Below, piece after piece: positions 1-5,041 of a DNA stretch of 5,041 nt (its first letter is position 1; each line of letters opens with the position of its first letter). The notes under the pieces were generated by a model. That model did not search any database, was not told the origin of the DNA, and saw only the letters and a program-made list of their open reading frames with translations. The stretch covers positions 6,128 through 11,168 of the forward strand of contig JAUNHS010000021.1 of NCBI GenBank assembly GCA_030523805.1, written 5' to 3'. This DNA comes from Acinetobacter sp. (GTDB lineage: Bacteria > Pseudomonadota > Gammaproteobacteria > Pseudomonadales > Moraxellaceae). A program made the position numbers and the translations under genes.

Positions 1-19
1 TAGTCAAGTATCAAATCTC

Positions 20-48
20 TTGCAAAATCTATGAAAAATCAGCATACT
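20..48 (+). promoter_or_regulatory. Candidate sigma-70 promoter for ppk1
   Basis: A TTGCAA hexamer at 20-25 is followed, after 17 bases, by CATACT at 43-48. These match the -35 and -10 consensus at 4 of 6 positions each with ideal spacing, and would start transcription near position 55, about 40 bases before the ppk1 ATG. No clear PhoB box is visible in the 93 bases present. The left edge cuts the upstream region, so other promoters or an upstream operon gene cannot be excluded. In such AT-rich sequence, partial matches also arise by chance. Confidence 0.35.
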
Positions 49-83
49 AAATAAAGTAGATTGTAAAAATAAAGCGTAAAAAT

Positions 84-89
84 AGGTGG
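84..89 (+). promoter_or_regulatory. Ribosome binding site of ppk1
   Basis: AGGTGG lies four bases before the ATG at 94 and can pair with the anti-Shine-Dalgarno end of 16S rRNA. It supports the ATG at 94 over the in-frame ATG four codons later (position 106), which would leave a spacing of 16 bases. Confidence 0.65.
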
Positions 90-93
90 ATTT

Positions 94-2175
94 ATGTCTG
101 AATCAATGACAAATGTATTGCCAACATATAGCGATCAAGAGCGATATATTAACCGAGAGTTGTCTATTTTAGACTTTCATTTGCGAGTGTTGGAGCAAGC
201 CGTAGATCCACAACACCCTTTAATTGAGCGTTTAAATTTCTTACTTATTTTTTCACGCAATATGGACGAATTTTTTGAAATCCGTGTTGCTGGTATGCTT
301 GAGCAATATTTTTTAGACAATGAAAGCCGTAGCCCAGATGGCATGACCCCAAAGCAAGTGCTAGATGAAATTTCTAAAACAGCACACAGTGCCATTGAGC
401 GTCAGTATCGTATTTTAAATGAAGAAATTTTACCTAAATTAAGAGAAGAAGATATTTATTTTTTACGTCGTAATGAGTTGAATGCGGCACAATCAGAGTG
501 GGTGAAAAAGTATTTTCAAGAGCAAGTCGCTCCAGTTTTAACGCCCATTAGTTTAGACCCTGCACACCCATTTCCACGTTTGGTCAATAAAAGTTTGAAC
601 TTTATTGTTACGTTGCAAGGGAAAGATGCGTTTGGTCGTCAAATTGAATTGGCTGTTGTGCCTGCACCACGTTCGTTGCCACGTGTGGTGCGTTTGCCTG
701 ATAGTTTGACAGGCGGCAAAGAGCAATATGTGATGTTATCTGCCATTATCCATGAACACGTGTCGGATTTATTCCCTGGTATGGAAGCGACGGGTTGCTA
801 TCAATTCCGTGTAACACGCAATGCCGATTTAACACTCAATGAAGATGTAGATGATTTGGCGAAAGCCTTAAAAGGTGGGTTAAACTCTCGTCGTTTTGGG
901 CGAGCGGTGCGTTTAGAAGTTACGCATAACTGTCCGCAAGAGATTTATCATTATTTGCTTGATGAATTTGACCTAACTGAAGATCAATTATATAAAGTAG
1001 ATGGCCCTGTTAATTTGGCTCGTTTAGTGTCTAATTTTGACCGTCCACATTTACGCTATGAGAACCATACGCCTGTGATGCCAAAAGCCTTACGCAAAGG
1101 GCAGGGGATTTTTGAAGCCATTAAAAAGAAAGATATTTTATTACATCACCCATTTGAATCGTTTAATCCTGTGATTAATCTTTTGCGTGAAGCAGCAAGA
1201 GACCCACAAGTGTTGGCGATTAAGCAAACGCTGTACCGTAGTGGGGCTGATTCTGAAATTGTACAAGTTTTAGCCGAAGCGGCACGTAATGGTAAAGAAG
1301 TAACCGCAGTGATTGAGTTGCGTGCGAGATTTGATGAAGAATCAAATATTGCCGTGGCGAATGTGTTGCAAGAAGCTGGGGCTGTGGTGGTGTATGGCAT
1401 TGTTGGCTATAAAACGCACGCCAAAATGATTTTAGTGGTTCGCCGTGAGCATAATAAATTGGTGCGTTATGTGCATTTAGGTACAGGGAATTATCATGCT
1501 GGCAATGCACGTATTTATACTGATTATGGCTTGCTGACGACCAATAAAGATTTGTGTGAAGATGTGCATCGCATTTTCCAAGAGCTGACAGGCATGGGCA
1601 AAATGCCAAAAATGAAAAAGCTCTTGCACGCACCATTTACACTTCATCAGCAGTTAATGCAATATATAGATGAAGAAATTGCATTTGCCAAAGCAGGCAA
1701 AGAAGCGAAAATTATTATTAAAGTCAATGCTTTAACCGAGCCACAGTTGATTAATAAATTGTACGAAGCATCGCAAGCTGGCGTGCAAATAGACTTAATT
1801 ATTCGTTCTATTTGTTGCTTGCGTCCAAATGTGGTGGGTTTGTCGGAAAATATTCGGGTACGTTCAATCGTGGGGCGTTTCCTAGAGCATACACGGGTGT
1901 ATTATTTCCATAATGGTGGCAATGAACGCATTTATTGCTCAAGTGCTGACTGGATGAACCGTAATTTATTCAACCGTGTGGAAGTGTGTTTCCCAATTGA
2001 AGACAATCAATTAAGAAAGCAAATTTATCAATACGGTTTGCTCAATTATTTGCAAGACAATCAGCGTGCATGGATTTTACAAAGTGATGGGCGTTGGATT
2101 CCTGTGTATCAAGTCCAAGTGGAAACAGCACATAATGCACAAACGGAATTGATGAGTTATTTTAAATCACATTAA
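94..2175 (+). CDS. ppk1: Polyphosphate kinase 1 (Ppk1)
   Basis: Reversibly transfers the terminal phosphate of ATP to a growing inorganic polyphosphate chain; polyphosphate serves in phosphate storage, stress survival and motility in many bacteria. The protein has 693 residues, close to E. coli Ppk (about 688), so it looks full length. By alignment to the E. coli fold, the N domain covers roughly residues 1-110, the H domain to about 325, and the two phospholipase-D-like C domains the rest. Seen directly: SRNMDEFF with Asn56 (equivalent to E. coli Asn45, which contacts ATP), TLYR with Arg382 and RARFDEE with Arg412 (equivalent to Mg-site Arg375 and Arg405), KTHAK with His442 (equivalent to the phosphorylated His435), and FLEHTR with His599 (equivalent to His592). 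The constant +7 offset of the C-domain residues supports an intact catalytic core. The C-terminal [12 protein letters not shown] motif is at about 617-628. The gene ends in tandem in-frame stops, TAA then TGA. Confidence 0.97.
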   Translation: MSESMTNVLPTYSDQERYINRELSILDFHLRVLEQAVDPQHPLIERLNFLLIFSRNMDEFFEIRVAGMLEQYFLDNESRSPDGMTPKQVLDEISKTAHSAIERQYRILNEEILPKLREEDIYFLRRNELNAAQSEWVKKYFQEQVAPVLTPISLDPAHPFPRLVNKSLNFIVTLQGKDAFGRQIELAVVPAPRSLPRVVRLPDSLTGGKEQYVMLSAIIHEHVSDLFPGMEATGCYQFRVTRNADLTLNEDVDDLAKALKGGLNSRRFGRAVRLEVTHNCPQEIYHYLLDEFDLTEDQLYKVDGPVNLARLVSNFDRPHLRYENHTPVMPKALRKGQGIFEAIKKKDILLHHPFESFNPVINLLREAARDPQVLAIKQTLYRSGADSEIVQVLAEAARNGKEVTAVIELRARFDEESNIAVANVLQEAGAVVVYGIVGYKTHAKMILVVRREHNKLVRYVHLGTGNYHAGNARIYTDYGLLTTNKDLCEDVHRIFQELTGMGKMPKMKKLLHAPFTLHQQLMQYIDEEIAFAKAGKEAKIIIKVNALTEPQLINKLYEASQAGVQIDLIIRSICCLRPNVVGLSENIRVRSIVGRFLEHTRVYYFHNGGNERIYCSSADWMNRNLFNRVEVCFPIEDNQLRKQIYQYGLLNYLQDNQRAWILQSDGRWIPVYQVQVETAHNAQTELMSYFKSH

Positions 2176-2214
2176 TGATTGTAAGATGATTTTAAAATCA
2201 TTATGAAACAATCA
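2176..2214. repeat. AT-rich nested inverted repeat after ppk1
   Basis: A perfect 16-base palindrome at 2186-2201 (ATGATTTT followed by AAAATCAT) is flanked by a second pair of arms, TGATTGT at 2176-2182 and ACAATCA at 2208-2214, separated from it by 3 and 6 bases. It begins directly after the ppk1 stop and abuts the terminator hairpin. Because the inner palindrome has no loop, it would form a weak RNA hairpin; it may be a DNA-binding site, a weak transcript-end structure or chance in AT-rich sequence. Confidence 0.4.
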
Positions 2215-2251
2215 AAAGTAGCGATGTTGCTGGCAATATCGCTACTTTTTT
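2214..2251 (+). terminator. Intrinsic terminator of ppk1
   Basis: Perfect 12-base arms AAAAGTAGCGAT (2214-2225) and ATCGCTACTTTT (2238-2249) extend inward through a G-T pair and three more pairs to a four-base CTGG loop at 2230-2233, giving a stem of about 16 pairs. The right arm runs into a T-run at 2246-2251. It lies 38 bases after the ppk1 stop and should separate ppk1 from the downstream GST-like gene. The A-rich left arm means it could also work on the minus strand, but no minus-strand gene runs into it. Confidence 0.85.
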
Positions 2252-2292
2252 GTGTAAAAAATATGCAATTTAAAGTGATTAACAACGCTAAA

Positions 2293-2319
2293 ATGGCAAG
2301 AAAATGCCATAGTATAAAT
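2293..2319 (+). promoter_or_regulatory. Inverted repeat and possible -10 element before the GST-like gene
   Basis: ATGGCA at 2293-2298 and TGCCAT at 2305-2310 form a perfect inverted repeat around an A-rich six-base spacer, and TATAAAT follows at 2313-2319. TATAAAT is a good -10 candidate about 60 bases before the ATG at 2380, but no good -35 hexamer sits at normal spacing. The inverted repeat covers the space where the -35 and spacer would be, as a regulator-binding site might. Alternative weak -10 candidates exist (for example GATAAT at 2335-2340), so the promoter is unresolved. Confidence 0.3.
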
Positions 2320-2379
2320 ACAAATTTCTGTTAAGATAATGACTACTTGATGCAACAAAAATATGAATAAGGTTGAGTT

Positions 2380-3141
2380 ATGCGTATCTTATATCAATTT
2401 CCTTTATCGCCTTATTGCGAAAAAGCACGCTGGATTTTGGATTTTAAAGAATTACATTATATCGCCCAAAATTTAACACCAGGGGTACACCGTGCCTTTA
2501 CACAGCTGAAAACCAAGCAAAATAAATTACCGATTTTAAGAGATGGTGATAGTTGGATTGCTGACTCACGGCATATTGCCTTGTATTTAGATGATATTTA
2601 TCCAGAGCATCGCATTATCCGTCCGCAGCACGATTTACATGATGCAATTTTAGCCATAGATGCTCAGGCCAATATTTTAGGGCAACACGTTCGCCGTTGG
2701 TGCTTGGCATCGTTAAGCGTGCAAGACCGTTATGCTTTGGAAGTGCTATTAGGGGAGCGTGGTTATGCACGCAAATTTTCTAAATTAACCAAACCAATTT
2801 TGCAAAAATTAATGCAAAAAGCCTTTCAACTCAATGCTGATGATGTGCAATCGTCTAAACAGCAAATGCAACACATCATTGCCCAGTTGAATGCACAAGT
2901 AGAGCAACAAGGCGAGTTTTTAGTGGGTGGAAAGTTGAGTTTGGCAGATATGTCGGTGGCTTCTATGCTTGCACCGTTATTGCAACTGGCAGAAACGCCT
3001 TGGGAACAAGCGGAACAACAGCATTTTTCTCAGGAGTTTACAGATTATCAAGCACAATTATCTGAAATGGCAATCGGGCAATATGTGAAAAATTTATATC
3101 AACATCATCGTCATGCTTTGGTGGATTGGCGTGGGGTGTAA
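2380..3141 (+). CDS. Glutathione S-transferase family protein
   Basis: A cytosolic GST-like protein of 253 residues that probably binds glutathione and conjugates it to, or reduces, small electrophiles; the substrate cannot be inferred. Residues 1-75 read as the thioredoxin-fold domain: a first beta strand RILYQF, the active-site region SPYCEKAR (Ser10 and Cys13 are the candidate catalytic thiol/hydroxyl residues), the Leu50-Pro51 turn that normally carries the cis-proline, and ADSRHIALYL, where Asp62-Ser63 match the glutathione gamma-glutamyl-binding pair. Residues from about 85 read as the all-helical C-terminal domain, with FLVGGKLSLADMSVASML (180-197) matching the conserved N-capping segment with Asp190. 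At 253 residues it is longer than typical GSTs of 200-220, mainly through extra helical sequence around 110-165. AAGG at 2369-2372 lies seven bases before the ATG and supports this start. It is insulated from ppk1 by a terminator and converges on the amidotransferase gene. GST-fold proteins with non-enzymatic roles exist, so activity is an inference. Confidence 0.9.
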   Translation: MRILYQFPLSPYCEKARWILDFKELHYIAQNLTPGVHRAFTQLKTKQNKLPILRDGDSWIADSRHIALYLDDIYPEHRIIRPQHDLHDAILAIDAQANILGQHVRRWCLASLSVQDRYALEVLLGERGYARKFSKLTKPILQKLMQKAFQLNADDVQSSKQQMQHIIAQLNAQVEQQGEFLVGGKLSLADMSVASMLAPLLQLAETPWEQAEQQHFSQEFTDYQAQLSEMAIGQYVKNLYQHHRHALVDWRGV

Positions 3142-3149
3142 TCGTCAAT

Positions 3150-3182
3150 AAAAAATAGGGCAACATATTGCCCTAGATTTTT
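3150..3182. terminator. Bidirectional terminator between convergent genes
   Basis: Arms TAGGGCAA (3156-3163) and TTGCCCTA (3168-3175) form a perfect eight-pair stem with a CATA loop. On the plus strand it is followed by GA and five T (3178-3182), ending the GST-like transcript. On the minus strand it is followed directly by six T (complement of 3150-3155), ending the amidotransferase transcript. It sits 14 bases after the GST stop and 38 bases past the amidotransferase stop. Confidence 0.87.
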
Positions 3183-3213
3183 ACGATTTTAAATGTGATT
3201 GGCGTGAAACGCT

Positions 3214-4062
3214 TTAATATATATCCGCAGCTGTGATACGTTTTAAGGCTGGATTTTCTGCTTCACGGATTAAACGCTCCACACGGGTCATGCCATGTCG
3301 CACCGCTTGACCATCACGGAATAAAATCATTTCGCCTGCTTGGTACGATGTCCATACTTCATTTTTGGTTAAGGGTTCGGTGGTAATCACAGCGACACGG
3401 TCTTCAGGTGTGGTAACTTGGCTAAAATCTACTTCTACATCTAAATCAATCAGTTGTGCAGGTTTAAATGGATATTCACGCACTAACCAATGCAATTTGG
3501 TGGTGGCGTAGCTAAACATGGCTTTACCATTAGAAAGAATAAAATTAAACGTGCCAAATTCAGCAACTTGTGGTGAAATTTCTGCCAATACATCAAAAAT
3601 ATCATCTAGGCTGGGTTCAGTATGCCCAAAGCGTTGTACTAAAGTGTCCAATAAATAGCAAAATGCCAACTCACTATCGGTATTGCCCACAGGTTGAAAT
3701 ACGCCCGATAATGTCGGGTGGAAATCTTTTAAATCGCCATTGTGAGCAAAAATCCAATGTCTGCCCCATAATTCACGCATAAAAGGGTGGGAATTTTCTA
3801 AATTAATTACGCCTTGTGTTGCTTTGCGAATGTGTGCAATCACATTACGAGATTTAATCGGATAATTACGAATTAATTCTGCAATAGGAGAAGCCACAGC
3901 CGATTGATTATCTACAAATAAACGGCAGGCTTTATCTTCAAAAAAAGCAATACCAAAACCATCGGCATGGTCAGAAGTAATGCCTGCACGTTGGGAAAAT
4001 CCACGAAAGGAAAAAGTAATATCAGTTGGAGTGGCACAGTTCATGCCGAGTAATTGGCACAT
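3214..4062 (-). CDS. Class II glutamine amidotransferase, YafJ/Dug3-like
   Basis: A stand-alone Ntn-type glutamine amidotransferase domain (282 residues) that would hydrolyse glutamine or a related gamma-glutamyl amide; E. coli YafJ has no firmly known substrate, and yeast Dug3 of the same superfamily acts in glutathione breakdown with Dug2. Seen directly: the protein starts Met-Cys, so removal of Met1 exposes Cys2 as the N-terminal nucleophile. Other class II motifs follow: HADGFGIAF (32-40), IAHIRKAT (75-82; Arg79 corresponds to the glutamine-carboxylate arginine of PurF), SHPF (91-94), FAHNGD (105-110; Asn108-Gly109 form the oxyanion hole) and GNTDSE (126-131; Asp129 binds the glutamine amino group). 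No synthetase, phosphoribosyl or isomerase domain is fused, unlike PurF, GlmS or AsnB. The start is fixed by Cys2, since a longer protein would bury the nucleophile, although no clear Shine-Dalgarno sequence precedes the ATG. Upstream glyA has the same orientation but is separated by 214 bases and a terminator, so this gene probably has its own promoter. Confidence 0.92.
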   Translation of the reverse strand: MCQLLGMNCATPTDITFSFRGFSQRAGITSDHADGFGIAFFEDKACRLFVDNQSAVASPIAELIRNYPIKSRNVIAHIRKATQGVINLENSHPFMRELWGRHWIFAHNGDLKDFHPTLSGVFQPVGNTDSELAFCYLLDTLVQRFGHTEPSLDDIFDVLAEISPQVAEFGTFNFILSNGKAMFSYATTKLHWLVREYPFKPAQLIDLDVEVDFSQVTTPEDRVAVITTEPLTKNEVWTSYQAGEMILFRDGQAVRHGMTRVERLIREAENPALKRITAADIY

Positions 4063-4099
4063 AAATTTATTGGCGGTAAGCTAAAAATACAGATGTTTT

Positions 4100-4126
4100 A
4101 TTGTAACCGATTTTTGCATTTGGCAA
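4100..4126 (-). promoter_or_regulatory. Candidate sigma-70 promoter for the amidotransferase
   Basis: Reading the minus strand, TTGCCA (complement of 4121-4126) and TACAAT (complement of 4100-4105) each match the -35 and -10 consensus at five of six positions. The spacer is 15 bases, shorter than the ideal 17. Transcription would begin near 4093, leaving a leader of about 30 bases before the ATG at 4062. It lies downstream of the glyA terminator, consistent with independent expression. Confidence 0.45.
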
Positions 4127-4181
4127 AAGCAAAGAAAGTGATTTGATTTTCAATATTTATGGAAAGTTGATGGAACGCTGT

Positions 4182-4207
4182 TTGCTGGTTTGTATTGCTG
4201 GTTGTTA
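4182..4207. repeat. Two imperfect 13-base tandem copies
   Basis: TTGCTGGTTTGTA (4182-4194) is followed directly by TTGCTGGTTGTTA (4195-4207), which differs at two adjacent positions. It lies in the non-coding stretch between the glyA terminator and the amidotransferase promoter (4063-4276). Apart from that promoter, this repeat and the terminator, I see nothing in the stretch. It may be a remnant of slippage duplication; no function is evident. Confidence 0.45.
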
Positions 4208-4215
4208 TGCCCAAC

Positions 4216-4251
4216 AAAAAACACCAAGCAGTGAGTACTACTTGGTGTTTT
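4216..4251 (-). terminator. Intrinsic terminator of glyA
   Basis: Perfect 11-base arms AAAACACCAAG (4218-4228) and CTTGGTGTTTT (4241-4251) enclose a 12-base segment that can add three more pairs after one mismatch (AGT 4230-4232 with ACT 4237-4239, loop GAGT). On the minus strand the stem ends in six T (complement of 4216-4221). It starts about 25 bases after the glyA stop, isolating glyA from the amidotransferase gene. Confidence 0.87.
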
Positions 4252-4276
4252 GCATAATTTATCAGCTTATCAGCGA

Positions 4277-5041
4277 TTATTTAACAACTTTGTTAAATAA
4301 ATCAGTGATTTTTTGTTTTGCTGTTGCCACAATTTCGTGTTCATTGGCTTGTTCATCAATAAATTGATTTACACGGTCAAACACTTCTTGTGCTTTGTTT
4401 TTGTTTGCATATACAGGGAATCTTGCACATACTTCAGCCACTTTTGCTTGTACTTCAGCAATGACTTTTTCATCGCCTTTGCTGTCTAATACATCAGCAA
4501 TCCAGTTTGCCAAGTTACGCACTTCTTCTTCACCGAAGCCACGAGTAGTAACTGCAGGCGTACCGATACGGATACCAGATGTTACAAATGGAGAACGTGG
4601 GTCATTTGGTACAGCATTTTTGTTTACGGTAATGTGAGCAGCACCTAACCACGCATCAGCATCTTTACCTGTGATGTCTTGCTTGATTAAAGACAATAAG
4701 AACAAGTGATTGTCTGTACCACCAGAAACCACATCATAACCACGAGCGATTAACACTTCAGCCATCGCTTGAGCATTTTTCACTACTTGTTGTTGGTAGG
4801 CTTTGTATTCTGGTGTCATTGCTTCTTTAAAGCAGATGGCTTTTGCCGCAATCGCATGAACTAATGGGCCACCTTGGTTGCCTGGGAATACAGCAGATTG
4901 AAGTTTTTTCTCAATTTCTTCATTGGCTTTAGCCAAGATTAAACCAGAACGTGGGCCACGCAATGTTTTGTGTGTTGTTGTTGTTGTTACGTCAGCGATT
5001 TGTACTGGGCTAGGGTAAACGCCAGCAGCCACTAAACCTGC
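4277..5041 (-). CDS. glyA: Serine hydroxymethyltransferase, C-terminal part (runs off right edge)
   Basis: PLP-dependent cytosolic enzyme converting serine and tetrahydrofolate to glycine and 5,10-methylene-tetrahydrofolate, the main one-carbon source. The window holds the last 254 codons, and the frame stays open to the edge. The GTG at 5030-5032 is an internal valine in [10 protein letters not shown], not a start. Seen directly: the PLP-lysine motif [12 protein letters not shown] (lysine codon at 4967-4969), [21 protein letters not shown], the [13 protein letters not shown] segment and [14 protein letters not shown], whose SGIR arginine corresponds to the substrate-carboxylate-binding Arg363 of E. 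coli. The match to E. coli GlyA is near-continuous up to CARFPVYA (E. coli ends CARYPVYA, 417 residues), but here the frame continues about 42 further residues (4280-4405) as a charged, helix-like tail. With a normal N-terminus the whole protein would be about 460 residues. All C-terminal catalytic features seem intact. A terminator follows, so glyA probably ends its own transcript. Confidence 0.96.
   Translation of the reverse strand, partial: AGLVAAGVYPSPVQIADVTTTTTHKTLRGPRSGLILAKANEEIEKKLQSAVFPGNQGGPLVHAIAAKAICFKEAMTPEYKAYQQQVVKNAQAMAEVLIARGYDVVSGGTDNHLFLLSLIKQDITGKDADAWLGAAHITVNKNAVPNDPRSPFVTSGIRIGTPAVTTRGFGEEEVRNLANWIADVLDSKGDEKVIAEVQAKVAEVCARFPVYANKNKAQEVFDRVNQFIDEQANEHEIVATAKQKITDLFNKVVK

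Noticed and set aside
13..40. Three AAATC words at 11-12 base spacing upstream of ppk1, as a possible helically phased regulator site
   Set aside because: Five-base A-rich words are expected by chance in such AT-rich sequence, and they overlap the proposed promoter without any recognisable box such as PhoB.
1220..1636. A 138-residue open frame on the minus strand inside ppk1
   Set aside because: It lies wholly opposite the C1 domain of ppk1, including the His442 motif, and its composition (rich in His, Ser, Gln, Tyr) looks like antisense translation. No family resemblance is visible.
3202..3215. Small hairpin GCGT-GAA-ACGC followed by TTT as a second terminator
   Set aside because: The stem has only four pairs and the T-run three bases; the strong bidirectional hairpin at 3150-3182 already explains termination.
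3297..3309. A CAAGCGGT-like word (minus strand), resembling a Pasteurellaceae DNA uptake sequence
   Set aside because: It is a single imperfect copy inside a coding region and is not repeated in the window; the proteins do not suggest Pasteurellaceae.
4143..4367. A 74-residue plus-strand open frame with several cysteines and hydrophobic runs, resembling a small membrane peptide
   Set aside because: It reads straight through the glyA terminator hairpin and into the antisense of glyA coding sequence, with no ribosome binding site. The hydrophobic look comes from T-rich antisense sequence.
5030..5032. GTG as a possible start of a short glyA
   Set aside because: The frame stays open upstream with Ala-Gly-Leu, matching the conserved [10 protein letters not shown] of serine hydroxymethyltransferase, so the GTG is an internal valine and the gene continues beyond the window.

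Overview
The window is about 5 kb of AT-rich, gene-dense bacterial chromosome and looks like core housekeeping sequence. The protein sequences most resemble Gammaproteobacteria of the family Moraxellaceae (Acinetobacter and relatives). I base this on recalled similarity of the Ppk1 N-terminus, the GST-like protein and the class II amidotransferase, not on a search. I see no insertion sequence, integrase, tRNA, rRNA, CRISPR array or phage gene.

Layout: a complete polyphosphate kinase gene (ppk1, 94-2175, +) is followed by a double inverted-repeat region with a strong intrinsic terminator. Next is a complete glutathione S-transferase-like gene (2380-3141, +). It converges on a class II glutamine amidotransferase of the YafJ/Dug3-like type (3214-4062, -), with a shared bidirectional terminator between them. 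Further right, also on the minus strand, lies the 3' part of glyA (serine hydroxymethyltransferase), with its own terminator. It runs off the right edge.

Each gene appears to be its own transcription unit: every gene end has a hairpin with a T-run, and a candidate promoter can be proposed for ppk1 and the amidotransferase. The four genes belong to different pathways: polyphosphate storage and stress, thiol chemistry, an amidohydrolase of unknown substrate, and one-carbon metabolism. No single pathway joins them, although a GST-like and a Dug3-like protein side by side both have family links to glutathione.

The most notable observation is that the GlyA reading frame continues about 42 residues beyond the point where E. 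coli GlyA ends, as a charged, helix-like tail. Other points are modest: an inverted repeat upstream of the GST gene, short 13-bp-period repeats in two non-coding stretches, and an amidotransferase start with no clear ribosome binding site but fixed by its catalytic Cys2. I found no convincing new multi-gene system here.
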